A stretch of DNA of 64,000 nt from Aquificota bacterium (GCA_015486015.1 WFSL01000022.1:62001-126000), one strand, 5' to 3'; counted from the first letter of the stretch, positions 49,514 to 57,668 are shown. Made by a program: numbers and translations. Notes: generated from the sequence alone by a model not told the origin.

Positions 49514-50290
49514 ATGAGGATTTCTCTGAGACTGGAGGCCCTGGAGGCTTCTCTGACCCTTCCCATTCACTACAACCACCTGGTCCAAGGGATGATATAC
49601 AAGAGTCTGGACAATGCCTTGGCTCAGCAGCTTCACGAAGAAGGTTTTAAATACGGTAAGCGGCGCTTTAAGCTCTTCACCTTCTCCCGCCTCCTCTCGC
49701 ACCATCGCCGTCTGGACCTAAAAGAAGGCACCATCTCTTTCACAGGCCCCCTCTTCCTCAAGGTGGGGGCCATGGAGACGGACATCCTGGAGTCTCTGGC
49801 TGTGCACTTAGTGAGATTTGGAGAGGTGAAACTCAACGGCCAGACCTGCTGCTTCACCTCGGTGGAGGTGGAAATGCCCGTGGAAGCCAGCAAACCGGTG
49901 CTGGTAAGGACCTTGTCTCCCATAACCACGTACAGTACCCTCTTCGACGCCACGGGAAAGAAAAAGACCTACTACTACAACCCCTGGGAGCAAGAGTTTT
50001 CCCAGAAGATTCTGGAGAACCTCCAGCGCAAGGCCCGGGCCTATTATGGGGAAGATGAAAAATTTCCACCTTTAGACGGCGCTTACATTAAGCCCGTCAG
50101 GGTCTCCAAGAAAAACGAGGCCATCATCAACTTCAAGGGCTTCTGGATCAAAGGTTGGACGGGACTTTACGAGCTCAACCTTCCCGAGCCTTACTTCACC
50201 CTGGCCTACAACGCCGGCCTCGGCTCCAAAAACAGCCAGGGCTTTGGGATGGTGGAGGTGGTGGGAAAGTCGAAAAAAGTAGGGGAGTGA
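49514..50290 (+). CDS. cas6: CRISPR pre-crRNA endoribonuclease Cas6
   Basis: Cas6 cuts the CRISPR transcript within each repeat. The 258-residue protein shows the N-terminal RAMP pattern MRISLRLEALEASLTLPIHY with NHLVQGMIYKSL, the FTFSRLL block and the C-terminal glycine-rich loop AGLGSKNSQGFGMVEV that defines Cas6. Histidines at residues 19 and 22 are candidates for the catalytic base. GGGGG precedes ATG. It is separated from the other cas genes by about 3.2 kb of toxin-antitoxin genes and is less AT-rich than cas8-cas3. Confidence 0.92.
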   Translation: MRISLRLEALEASLTLPIHYNHLVQGMIYKSLDNALAQQLHEEGFKYGKRRFKLFTFSRLLSHHRRLDLKEGTISFTGPLFLKVGAMETDILESLAVHLVRFGEVKLNGQTCCFTSVEVEMPVEASKPVLVRTLSPITTYSTLFDATGKKKTYYYNPWEQEFSQKILENLQRKARAYYGEDEKFPPLDGAYIKPVRVSKKNEAIINFKGFWIKGWTGLYELNLPEPYFTLAYNAGLGSKNSQGFGMVEVVGKSKKVGE

Positions 50291-50386
50291 GATGAAAATG
50301 AAGCAAGACGAAATCGAGATGCGTCTGAGAAGTGGCGTGAGTTTTTTACACAGGAGTGGAAAACGTATGCCAAGGGGGTAACTTAA
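50291..50386 (+). pseudogene. Possible short gene remnant between cas6 and the MNT gene
   Basis: Directly after the cas6 stop, in the same frame, the sequence reads DENEARRNRDASEKWREFFT then QEWKTYAKGVT and a stop that abuts the ATG at 50387. The aromatic, charged pattern looks coding, but there is no start codon in frame and no family I recognise. It may be the tail of a lost gene or chance. Confidence 0.25.
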
Positions 50387-50903
50387 ATGCATGACCATCA
50401 AGACACCCGACACCTCAGTGTCCATCTCCAGGCGCTGGCCCGACAATATGCGGAAAAGCTTTCTGAAATCGCTGGGTGAAAGATTGATCTCTGTGGTGCT
50501 CTTCGGTTCAGTAGCCAGGGGAGAAGCTGGACCCCACTCCGACATCGATCTGTTCATCGTGCTGGAGGATGCGTCCCATGGCATGACCCGCCGCCGTGCC
50601 CTGCTGGAACCCGCGCGCGAGGCCCTTACCCCTGCGCTGGAGGAACTCTGGGACAAGGGCATTTATGCCGACTTTGTGGAGATCATCCGCACGCGCGAAG
50701 AAGCTTTGCGCTTTCACTCTGTGTACCTGGATATGACACAGGAAGCTGTGTTGCTTTACGACAAGGAGGGTTTTATGGCCGGGGTGCTGGAGCGGCTGCG
50801 GAAGCGCCTTCAAGACATAGGCACGCAGCGTAAGCGCTTGGGCAAAGTATGGTATTGGGACCTGAAACCTGACTTTCGCCCAGGCGAGGTGATTGAGCTA
50901 TGA
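50387..50903 (+). pseudogene. MNT-type nucleotidyltransferase with a frameshift
   Basis: From ATG 50387 (AAGGGGGTAAC upstream) the frame reads ...LQALARQYAEKLSEIAG and stops at 50479. The adjacent frame continues ERLISVVLFGSVARGEAGPH then SDIDLFIVLED, the GSx10DxD nucleotidyltransferase core, to 50903. Removing one G from the GGG at 50474-50476 joins them as IAG-ERLISVV. The alternative start at ATG 50391 gives an N-terminus that looks out of frame. This is the antitoxin-type (MntA) partner of HEPN toxins, now probably inactive or a sequencing slip. Confidence 0.75.
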
Positions 50904-50992
50904 ACAATTGTGAGGTGGCTAAGGCTGGAGCCAAGCTGAAAGAATCCAGCGAGGCGGTCACTATTTGCCAAACCTTAATAGCAGAAGGATAA
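50900..50992 (+). pseudogene. Short ORF, possible HEPN remnant
   Basis: ATG 50900 overlaps the nucleotidyltransferase stop by four bases, as a HEPN partner gene would, and reads MNNCEVAKAGAKLKESSEAV plus ten residues before a stop. The sequence could be the first helix of a HEPN domain whose remainder is deleted. It is too short for a firm assignment. Confidence 0.35.
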
Positions 50993-50996
50993 TGCA

Positions 50997-51224
50997 ATGT
51001 TTTTACCCCGTCACATTGTCTGGAGCACAGATGAACTTGACCTAAATGACCCTGTCCAGCGGCAGTGGTACATCCGCCAGGTGCTTCTGCACGGCCGCGC
51101 TGAGGACATCCGCACCCTGGATCTCCATGAAGTAGCCGCACTGCTGGACGACTTAAACCTGCCTCAGCCTGTCTACAGGCTATGGAAAACTTTTCTGGAA
51201 CGCAAGGGATATGCTAAAAGGTAA
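50997..51224 (+). CDS. DUF6922-type small protein, probable antitoxin of AbiEii pair
   Basis: The 75-residue protein MFLPRHIVWSTDELDLNDPV has the pattern of the DUF6922 group (WxxDxxxLDL..., QVLLHGRAEDIRTL) often placed directly before AbiEii-like nucleotidyltransferases. It overlaps the next gene by 14 bases. The antitoxin role is inferred from pairing. A second member of the same group lies at 51998. Confidence 0.65.
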   Translation: MFLPRHIVWSTDELDLNDPVQRQWYIRQVLLHGRAEDIRTLDLHEVAALLDDLNLPQPVYRLWKTFLERKGYAKR

Positions 51225-51885
51225 AGGTATCTTAACGCAGGTACAAAAAGATATCCTTCGCATCCTGGGAAAACTGCCTGATATCCAGCATTTCTATCTA
51301 ACAGGTGGCACTGCATTGGCAGAGTTTTACCTTGGCCATCGCATTTCGTTTGATCTGGACATTTTTACAACACAAGAATCCTTGATTAGACCTTTTTCGC
51401 TTCAGATGGAATATCATTTGCAGGAGGAAGGATTAAAGGTACGCATAACCCGCCGATTCACAACCCTTGTGGAAACGATAGTGACAGCTGGAGATGAAGA
51501 TGTGCGTCTGGATCTTGCATTGGATACCCCTTTTCGCTTTGCTTCCCCTTTGCCTACGGTATATGGCGTTTTTGTCAACGACTTCGAAGATTTAAAGGCG
51601 GAAAAAACTCTGGCTTACTATGGCCGTGCAGAAATGCGAGACGCAGTGGATCTCCATTTTCTTTTGAAGTCATTTCCGTTGAAAACTCTAATTGACCTTG
51701 CATCACAGAAGGATACTGGATTTGATTTATATTGGTTTGCTGTCTCCTTACAAAAAGCTGAAAGTTTCCCCGATGAACTGGAGCGCTGGCCTGTTCAGAT
51801 GATCAAGCCATTTAATCCCAAAGAGCTGAAAGAAAGTTTTCTATCCCTATCTCAACAGTTGATGGATTCTCTGGCTGGAGGATAA
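51211..51885 (+). CDS. AbiEii/AbiGii-family nucleotidyltransferase toxin
   Basis: The 224-residue protein has FYLTGGTALAEFYLGHRISF followed by DLDIFT, the catalytic core of type IV toxin AbiEii-like nucleotidyltransferases, a third acidic site in VRLDLALDTPF and the family tail block AEKTLAYYGRAEMRDAVDLH. Such toxins modify tRNA or other substrates and can abort phage infection. No internal stop is present, so it may be active. Its upstream small partner overlaps it. Confidence 0.85.
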   Translation: MLKGKGILTQVQKDILRILGKLPDIQHFYLTGGTALAEFYLGHRISFDLDIFTTQESLIRPFSLQMEYHLQEEGLKVRITRRFTTLVETIVTAGDEDVRLDLALDTPFRFASPLPTVYGVFVNDFEDLKAEKTLAYYGRAEMRDAVDLHFLLKSFPLKTLIDLASQKDTGFDLYWFAVSLQKAESFPDELERWPVQMIKPFNPKELKESFLSLSQQLMDSLAGG

Positions 51886-51997
51886 ACCGATGAAAACTCT
51901 AAAAGGCCTGCGAAAACGCCAAAAAGATATCCTTCTGGCTAGGATTGCCGCATGGTTGTATGGCGTGGGAGGGAAAGGTACTTTTTGAGGGGCGAAA

Positions 51998-52378
51998 GTG
52001 AAAGATAAGAAGGCAAAAAGAAAGCTTCCTAAAAGGTTTGAATCCCTATTCTGGGAGTATGATCCTGAGGACCTGAGCCTTTCAGAGGATAGAGAGTTTA
52101 TCATTAAAAGGGTGCTGTGCCATGGCAGTGTAGAGGATTTTAAGGCTCTAAGGAAGACCGTGGGGGACAAAGAGATAAAAGCCGTTCTTATGAGAACCAG
52201 GGGAAGGGGCATAGACAGGAGACGTATTAGATTTTACCAGGTCATCTTTAGCCTGCCAGCTAAGGAAGTGGAGGCCTGGTTGAATGATCCTGCAAGGACA
52301 ATCTGGGGAGGAAGATGCGGACGGGGAGAGGAGCCCAAGAATGCTGTGGAGGCTGGACTGGAGAAGAATCAAATCTGA
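51998..52378 (+). CDS. Second DUF6922-type protein, orphan
   Basis: The 126-residue product has LPKRFESLFWEYDPEDLSLS and REFIIKRVLCHGSVEDFKAL, clearly related to the 50997 protein and closer to the family pattern. The start is GTG 51998 with TTGAGGGGCG upstream. No AbiEii gene follows it, so its toxin seems to have been lost. The last 30 residues (after NDPARTIWGG) are Gly/Arg-rich and may be a frame-shifted tail. Confidence 0.6.
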   Translation: MKDKKAKRKLPKRFESLFWEYDPEDLSLSEDREFIIKRVLCHGSVEDFKALRKTVGDKEIKAVLMRTRGRGIDRRRIRFYQVIFSLPAKEVEAWLNDPARTIWGGRCGRGEEPKNAVEAGLEKNQI

Positions 52379-52481
52379 AATCAAAGAATGGGTCAGGGAA
52401 TGGGCAAGGTGAAGGTAAATCCAAGAAAGGAGAGCAAAGTGTTTGGGTGTATCCTATAAAGCACTAAAGAGAGGGGGTGCA

Positions 52482-52871
52482 ATGACTCGTTGGAGGGACT
52501 GGTGGAATCAAGCTGAGGCGGATCTTAGGCACTCAAAAATTGCCTTGGATTCTGGCAGTTATGAGTGGGCCTGCTTTGCCTGCCAGCAGGCTGCCGAGAA
52601 GGCTTTGAAGGCCGTATTTGAGAAAAGTGGAGATAAGGTCTGGGGGCACAGCGTGCTCAGGCTGATGGAAACCCTGGGTGACAGATTCAGCATCCCGGAA
52701 GAGCTAATTGTATGCGCGAAAATGCTGGACAAACATTACATCCCCACCAGGTACCCAGATGGGCTTGTGGAGGGGTGCCCGGCAGAATTCTACACTAAAG
52801 AGGAGGCAATCCGTGCCATTGGCTGTGCGGAGAAGATCATCGGGTTCTGTGACGGTCTTCTCACTGGATAA
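52482..52871 (+). CDS. HEPN domain protein (probable toxin of HEPN/MNT pair)
   Basis: The 129-residue protein has ACFACQQAAEKALKAVFEKS, WGHSVLRLM and the late HYIPTRYPDG motif typical of PF05168 HEPN proteins. HEPN partners of MNT genes are often RNases neutralised by nucleotidylation; the strict RxxxxH RNase motif is not evident here. GAGGGGGTGCA precedes ATG 52482; the longer upstream reading lacks homology. It overlaps the nucleotidyltransferase gene by 23 bases. Confidence 0.85.
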   Translation: MTRWRDWWNQAEADLRHSKIALDSGSYEWACFACQQAAEKALKAVFEKSGDKVWGHSVLRLMETLGDRFSIPEELIVCAKMLDKHYIPTRYPDGLVEGCPAEFYTKEEAIRAIGCAEKIIGFCDGLLTG

Positions 52872-53187
52872 AAAGCTGATAGAGGAAGCCATAGGAAAAT
52901 TTGTGGACGAGCTTTCCAAAAGGGAAGAGGTGCTAAAGGTCGTTATCTTTGGATCCTGGGTCAGGGGAGAAGCCGGTGTTGGAAGCGATGTGGATTTTCT
53001 CATTGTCCTCAAGGAGAGCAACCTTCCCTTTCTGGATAGAATACCCATCTACACTCCCTCCAGTTTCCCCGTGGATACAGACGTCTTTCCCTATACGCTT
53101 GAGGAGCTGAAAAAGGGCATACCTATTGCAGAACAGGCGCTGAAAGAGGGAAAGGTGCTTTTTGAAAAAACTGAAAATAAAGAGTAA
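52849..53187 (+). CDS. MNT-type nucleotidyltransferase (probable antitoxin)
   Basis: From GTG 52849 the 112-residue protein reads MTVFSLDKKLIEEAIGKFVD and has VVIFGSWVRGEAGVGSDVDF, the minimal nucleotidyltransferase GSx-D-D core. It pairs with the HEPN gene just upstream as a HepT/MntA-like module. The longer frame from 52708 runs through the HEPN gene in another frame and is not supported. Confidence 0.82.
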   Translation: MTVFSLDKKLIEEAIGKFVDELSKREEVLKVVIFGSWVRGEAGVGSDVDFLIVLKESNLPFLDRIPIYTPSSFPVDTDVFPYTLEELKKGIPIAEQALKEGKVLFEKTENKE

Positions 53188-53198
53188 GAAATCAAAGA

Positions 53199-53486
53199 AT
53201 GAGCAAAGCTAACTGGAACAGAAATACAAGATTCTGGACGTCACATTCCAGTAAACACGGGATCCTGGCAAAAAAATTGGATAGGGAGGCCACAGTGGAG
53301 GGATACCCGGTGCGGTTTGCATCCCCTGAGGATGTTATCATCCACAAGATCCTGGCCGGCCGCCCACGGGACCTGGAGGACGTAAAGACCGTACTCCGAA
53401 AGCAGGAGATTGACTGAACATACATACGTAAGTGGCTCAGGGCTTTAAGGCCAACTTGCAAAATGGCCGAGAATTTGATGCAATAA
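53199..53486 (+). pseudogene. Decayed nucleotidyltransferase C-terminal fragment
   Basis: ATG 53199 starts a fragment with LDREATVEGYPVRFASPEDV followed by IIHKILAGRPRDLEDVKTVL, the C-terminal part of DUF6036-like nucleotidyltransferases. A TGA at 53415 interrupts it, after which the same frame continues TYIRKWLRAL, as the family does (YIRRWLREF-like), to a stop at 53486. The N-terminal catalytic half is missing, so it is truncated and stopped. Confidence 0.7.
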
Positions 53487-53519
53487 ACATAATTAGATCA
53501 GGGGGAAAGAGGTAACATA

Positions 53520-55172
53520 ATGACACAAGTGCTCGAATTTACAGGAAACTGGTTTATTGACCTTGGTATCCTTGGATTTGTGAATTTGATGGAAGAAGTG
53601 TATGGATGGGATCTAAAAGAGTTAGTTCAATATTTAACTGGCGATTTTGAGAAAGCAGTTTTTACATATTTCCCATTAGGATATTTGTTTTACCATTCCC
53701 AAATTAGTGCTATGAGAAAAGAAATTTCAAGTCTAAGAAGAAAAATTCAAGATGAAGATAAAAAGCGTACAAAAATGATAAGTGAGTTTGCAAAGTTATC
53801 TCCAGATTCTAATGAAAAAGAGAGAGCGAAGGTTCAAAGGAAAATAGATAAGATTCAAAATAAGTTAGAAGATATGAAGGAAAATTTGTCTAAAATGGAA
53901 TCAAATCTATCAAACGACAAGCAAGAATTTAAGGAAAAAGTGTTTGATAAAGATTTAGACCTTAGAAACCTTAGAAAGTTAATTCCTGACTTCAATTTAA
54001 TCCCACCGCCATATAACAGGAATTTTTATTTATTTAATTCTAAAGAGATGAAAAGAAATATTGAAAAAAGTTTCAAATATTTAGTTCTCTTGCTAAAAGG
54101 TGATATAAATGAATTGTCAAAATTCAAACCGAAGGAATTATCATACGAAATTTATCCAGATTCTACAATAAATCCTTTTCTTTTTTCCCAAAATGAATTT
54201 CCCAATATTTCTTACAATTTACCTCATCCTGTAGGAAAGCTCAACGAATTTATGCATTTAAAGTTACCTCTATATTTGCTTTTATTAACTTTCTACAATG
54301 CTTTTTATTTCATTAACAGAAGATCAATAGTGTTCTATACGAATAATCTTGAAATATCCTATAATATAAATAAAAAGCTAAGATTGCTCTCTCAAAAGTT
54401 AAAAAGGCGAGAGAATTTATTTAAAATTACATGGAGGGCTATTATAGATCAGCTTATGGAGGAAAAAGCACATTTCAGTTTAGAACATTTGTATCTTATT
54501 GAGTATACGGGAATTTCAAATCAAAAACTGATAAATGTAGAATATATCGGAGTTCCTAAATTACAAGCTGAGTTGTTGATAGATGATAATATACGGGATA
54601 AGTTAAATAACAATATAGTCACTAAAGCCTCTGAACAAAAGACGATCGAGATGAAATGGTTAATAGAAGAGTTTATCAAAAATAATCCCTTGCTACCGTC
54701 ATTTCTTCAAAACCTTACTCTATTTTTAAACAATACTATTAAAAACATTGACATGTCGGCACTGATTTATGGTGCCGCATTGGATAAAGTTCTAGCTGAA
54801 TTAAATTCGGATAGAGTAGGAACATTTTCAGATAATTTTTTTCACCGTAGCAAATCGGTTCTCGAAAAAGCTAAGCACACTGTCAGACTTTACTTTTCAT
54901 CGAAATATTTAGTGAATGAAATTTTTTCAGAGGAGTTACAAGATAACAGAAAAGTTTTAGCGTATAGACTATTTTCCAGATTGAGAAGGAATCAAAAGTA
55001 TCCTTTCGTTAATGAACTTTTGAAAAAATTAAACGAACATAACGGCAAAGATGTTGAACCCTTTATTAGACATATCTTTGAAAACATTTTACCAAATGAT
55101 AAAACCTGGCAATCAGATGCAATCCCTATCATAGCTGGGTTAATAGATGGTGCAAAAGGAGGTGAAGAGTAA
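53520..55172 (+). CDS. cas8b: CRISPR type I large subunit Cas8 (Cst1/Cas8b1-like)
   Basis: The 550-residue protein starts the effector block and matches the Cst1-type opening (LEFTGNWFIDLGILGF). Cas8 recognises the PAM and holds the R-loop in Cascade. No Cys is present, so the CxxC pairs that mark many Cst1 proteins are absent. Residues about 60-150 form a predicted coiled coil rich in Lys/Glu (ISSLRRKIQDEDKKRTKM), unusual here. The last 70 residues are helical and resemble the next small protein. Codons are AT-rich compared with flanks. It overlaps the next gene by one base. Confidence 0.82.
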   Translation: MTQVLEFTGNWFIDLGILGFVNLMEEVYGWDLKELVQYLTGDFEKAVFTYFPLGYLFYHSQISAMRKEISSLRRKIQDEDKKRTKMISEFAKLSPDSNEKERAKVQRKIDKIQNKLEDMKENLSKMESNLSNDKQEFKEKVFDKDLDLRNLRKLIPDFNLIPPPYNRNFYLFNSKEMKRNIEKSFKYLVLLLKGDINELSKFKPKELSYEIYPDSTINPFLFSQNEFPNISYNLPHPVGKLNEFMHLKLPLYLLLLTFYNAFYFINRRSIVFYTNNLEISYNINKKLRLLSQKLKRRENLFKITWRAIIDQLMEEKAHFSLEHLYLIEYTGISNQKLINVEYIGVPKLQAELLIDDNIRDKLNNNIVTKASEQKTIEMKWLIEEFIKNNPLLPSFLQNLTLFLNNTIKNIDMSALIYGAALDKVLAELNSDRVGTFSDNFFHRSKSVLEKAKHTVRLYFSSKYLVNEIFSEELQDNRKVLAYRLFSRLRRNQKYPFVNELLKKLNEHNGKDVEPFIRHIFENILPNDKTWQSDAIPIIAGLIDGAKGGEE

Positions 55173-55513
55173 TGGAGCAAAAAATAGTTGATAAAGAGAC
55201 ACTTAATAGGATGGAGCTAATTCGCAGGAACACGCCCATCGTATTTTCAGGAGTTTCTCAGAGTTATCGCCAAAAAGTTGTTTACAATTTGCTGAATATA
55301 GCCAGATCGGGAGATATGAAGCAATTTCTTTTCACACTCTTGAGACTTGTAAATGCAAGATCAGATAAGCCGGAGGCTAAAGAATTAGTTGGAGCTTTAA
55401 ATTTTCTCTACAGCTACAGTAGCAAGTTTTTTGAAAAATGGGCATATTCTGTAATTATGGGTATTATATCAGCTAAAGATGGAGAAAAAGGAGGAGGTTC
55501 ACATTATGAGTAA
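55172..55513 (+). CDS. Small helical Cas protein, candidate Cas11 small subunit
   Basis: A 113-residue helical protein between cas8 and cas7. By eye its part VVYNLLNIARSGDMKQFLFT and IISAKDGEKGG aligns with the Cas8 C-terminus LAYRLFSRLRRNQKYPFVNE and LIDGAKGGEE. Size, position and helical content fit a separately encoded Cas11. In type I-B, Cas11 is usually made from an internal start in cas8, so a separate copy would be unusual. It overlaps cas8 by one base and cas7 by eight. The assignment is an inference. Confidence 0.6.
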   Translation: MEQKIVDKETLNRMELIRRNTPIVFSGVSQSYRQKVVYNLLNIARSGDMKQFLFTLLRLVNARSDKPEAKELVGALNFLYSYSSKFFEKWAYSVIMGIISAKDGEKGGGSHYE

Positions 55514-56819
55514 GTTCATCGTCATGGACATTGTATTTAATGCTGGATCGTTAAACTACGACCAGGGAAGTGGCAACTATCAGGAATTAAAGAAAATCAC
55601 GAAATGGGACGGTAAACAATACACTTTTGTGAGCAGATATGCACTTCGTTATAGTATTCTTGAAACTGGTAGGAGAATGGGACTCTGGGAAGTAGCTGAT
55701 GGAAAGGACATAATGCCCGAGAAAAATCAAAAAGTTATACAACCATCTGAGAACTTGCTACTTTCGGGGCGTATATTAGAATACCCTGAATTTGATCTTT
55801 TTGGTTATCTATTAACATCAACTCAACCCCAAAATTTCAGGGAGGCCCCTGTCAAGTTAAGTCATGCAGTGTCCTTAACTCCTTACAATTATGATGCATT
55901 ATTTAATGCTAATATTGGTTTGGCTAATCGACTTAGAAAGCACTACGGTGAAATGTCGCCCAATCCGTTCACTGTGGAAGAGCACTTTACCTATTATCAA
56001 TATTCCATTGTAATGGACATAAATAGAGTAGGTAACATCGAGATCTATCTGTCGAAGAAATACAAAAAAGGGGGTAAAGAAAAAGGATTGAGTAAATTTA
56101 TAGTAAAGGAATCTGAAGAAAGATTAGAATTTCTAATAGAATATGGGGATCTCAAAAAAATTTCATTTACAGTGCCTATGGACAATAAAATAATATTAGA
56201 AAAGGTATATGTTCCCCTGGATGGGGATAATATATCTGTTCCTGAGGAATTTCAATCGAAATTTTACGCCGATGAAAATCTGAGCGTTGCAATTTTTAAA
56301 TTTAATTTGATCAATATTAAAGAAAGAGTAGAACAACTTACCAAAGTTATTCTAAACCTCCACAGATCCATCAAGGGCCGCGATGAAGACCTCAGTCCCA
56401 AGCTCCTTATCCTTGGCCTATACGAAAATGAGCCTTATAGAACCTTCAAGGACAAAATCATGCTTAAAGATGAATACACTGAGGAAGAATATGATGAAAT
56501 TATCGAAAAAGAGGAAGATGGGAAAATCACAAGGAGAGTTGTTCACAGAGTTAGTAAGAGCAAAAAACCAATATTTGAGATTTATGGGCAGAATGGAGAT
56601 CCCACTGAGTTGGACAAAGAACAAATCATAAAAATTGTTGGAAAGTTTCTGGAACCTGAAAAACCCAAGGAGAAAGAGCAGGAACAGCCTGAAGGAGAAG
56701 AGAACGAACAGCATGGAGGAAAAGAGGGGGAACAGCCTAAAATCTACATCTACAAATCACCTGAAATCGAAATTGTGACCAGTAAAAAAGAATCCGCAGA
56801 AAATCCAATAGGAGCCTGA
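55506..56819 (+). CDS. cas7: CRISPR Cas7 backbone (Cst2/DevR family)
   Basis: Cas7 coats the crRNA spacer. The 437-residue product has KFIVMDIVFNAGSLNYDQGS, FVSRYALRYSILETGRRMG and TSTQPQNFREAPVKLSHAVS, a Cst2/DevR pattern. GGAGG lies 10 bases before ATG 55506, so I start there. An unusual Glu/Gln/Lys-rich low-complexity stretch (about 385-415, EPEKPKEKEQEQPEGEE) precedes a short tail; most Cas7 proteins are shorter. Confidence 0.9.
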   Translation: MSKFIVMDIVFNAGSLNYDQGSGNYQELKKITKWDGKQYTFVSRYALRYSILETGRRMGLWEVADGKDIMPEKNQKVIQPSENLLLSGRILEYPEFDLFGYLLTSTQPQNFREAPVKLSHAVSLTPYNYDALFNANIGLANRLRKHYGEMSPNPFTVEEHFTYYQYSIVMDINRVGNIEIYLSKKYKKGGKEKGLSKFIVKESEERLEFLIEYGDLKKISFTVPMDNKIILEKVYVPLDGDNISVPEEFQSKFYADENLSVAIFKFNLINIKERVEQLTKVILNLHRSIKGRDEDLSPKLLILGLYENEPYRTFKDKIMLKDEYTEEEYDEIIEKEEDGKITRRVVHRVSKSKKPIFEIYGQNGDPTELDKEQIIKIVGKFLEPEKPKEKEQEQPEGEENEQHGGKEGEQPKIYIYKSPEIEIVTSKKESAENPIGA

Positions 56820-56822
56820 TTT

Positions 56823-57668
56823 ATGAGTAACGAAGTAATCATGTTGGAAATCTTCCAACCATTTGCTCAGTATCGAAACCCTTTCACTTTTTACTATGCA
56901 CAAACATACCCACTTCCTCCAAAATCAACGATAATAGGTATGTTGCAAAATGCTACCGGACGATTTTATGACCAAAATTTCTGGAACCTCAAAGTAAGTG
57001 TTCACGGTGGATTTGAAAGTGTTTTCTGGAACTATCAGAGTTTGATAAAAGCAACAACCACCGGAATAACTCTTGAAAGATACAGAGGGAAGACGCTCCT
57101 CTTCAATCAGGGACTTCCACTTTATGGAGAACCCTTGACTTCTCAGCGTTCTCCGGTTTCACAGCAAGAGCTTTTCAACGGACATTTGTTCATTTTCCTG
57201 AAAAGTGCTCCTAAGCTTATACACGAAGCAAAGGAAGCGCTGGAGCATCCTGAAAAGGTTCTATACCTCGGTAGGAGTGAGGATGTAATTTTTATTAAAA
57301 GAATTTACACACAAAAAGACATGGAAATAAATCGTAAGACGGTCAAGGTCAAGTTCTTTAGATTGCACTATCCGGCCTATATTAAGCTCAAAATCGATGG
57401 AGGCAAGCAGTTTCCCATAAGCAAAGATAAATTCCCCGTCTATTATATTGGAACCAAAGTGATTTTCAAAAACAATGGGGACCCCATCAAGAATAGGGCT
57501 GAGATTACTAAAGAAACGGAGCGAGTAGCTGATTTCGAGACAGTCTTATACGCAGGAGCTTATTCGGTTATCACTTTAAAAGAGGAAATTGAACTTTCTT
57601 ATTTCAAGATCGTCAAGGATTCAAAAGAAATAGTCTTCAAAATACCGGAGGAATTCGGATGGCTATAG
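56823..57668 (+). CDS. cas5: CRISPR Cas5 subunit (Cas5t/Cas5b-like)
   Basis: Cas5 caps the 5' handle of crRNA in Cascade. The 281-residue RAMP protein has IFQPFAQYRNPFTFYYAQTY, PLPPKSTIIGMLQNATGR (family loop) and a glycine-containing C-terminal FETVLYAGAYSV. It follows cas7 by three bases and overlaps cas3 by ten. Confidence 0.9.
   Translation: MSNEVIMLEIFQPFAQYRNPFTFYYAQTYPLPPKSTIIGMLQNATGRFYDQNFWNLKVSVHGGFESVFWNYQSLIKATTTGITLERYRGKTLLFNQGLPLYGEPLTSQRSPVSQQELFNGHLFIFLKSAPKLIHEAKEALEHPEKVLYLGRSEDVIFIKRIYTQKDMEINRKTVKVKFFRLHYPAYIKLKIDGGKQFPISKDKFPVYYIGTKVIFKNNGDPIKNRAEITKETERVADFETVLYAGAYSVITLKEEIELSYFKIVKDSKEIVFKIPEEFGWL

Noticed and set aside
51890-51988. 32-codon ORF after the AbiEii gene (MKTLKGLRKRQKDILLARIA...)
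   Set aside because: Very short, basic, no family recognised; it may be a remnant but cannot be supported.
52300-52412. Alternative frame reading MLWRLDWRRIKSEIKEWVRE after the second DUF6922 gene
   Set aside because: Looks coding-like but has no start site or family; a frameshift in the DUF6922 tail is possible but not shown.
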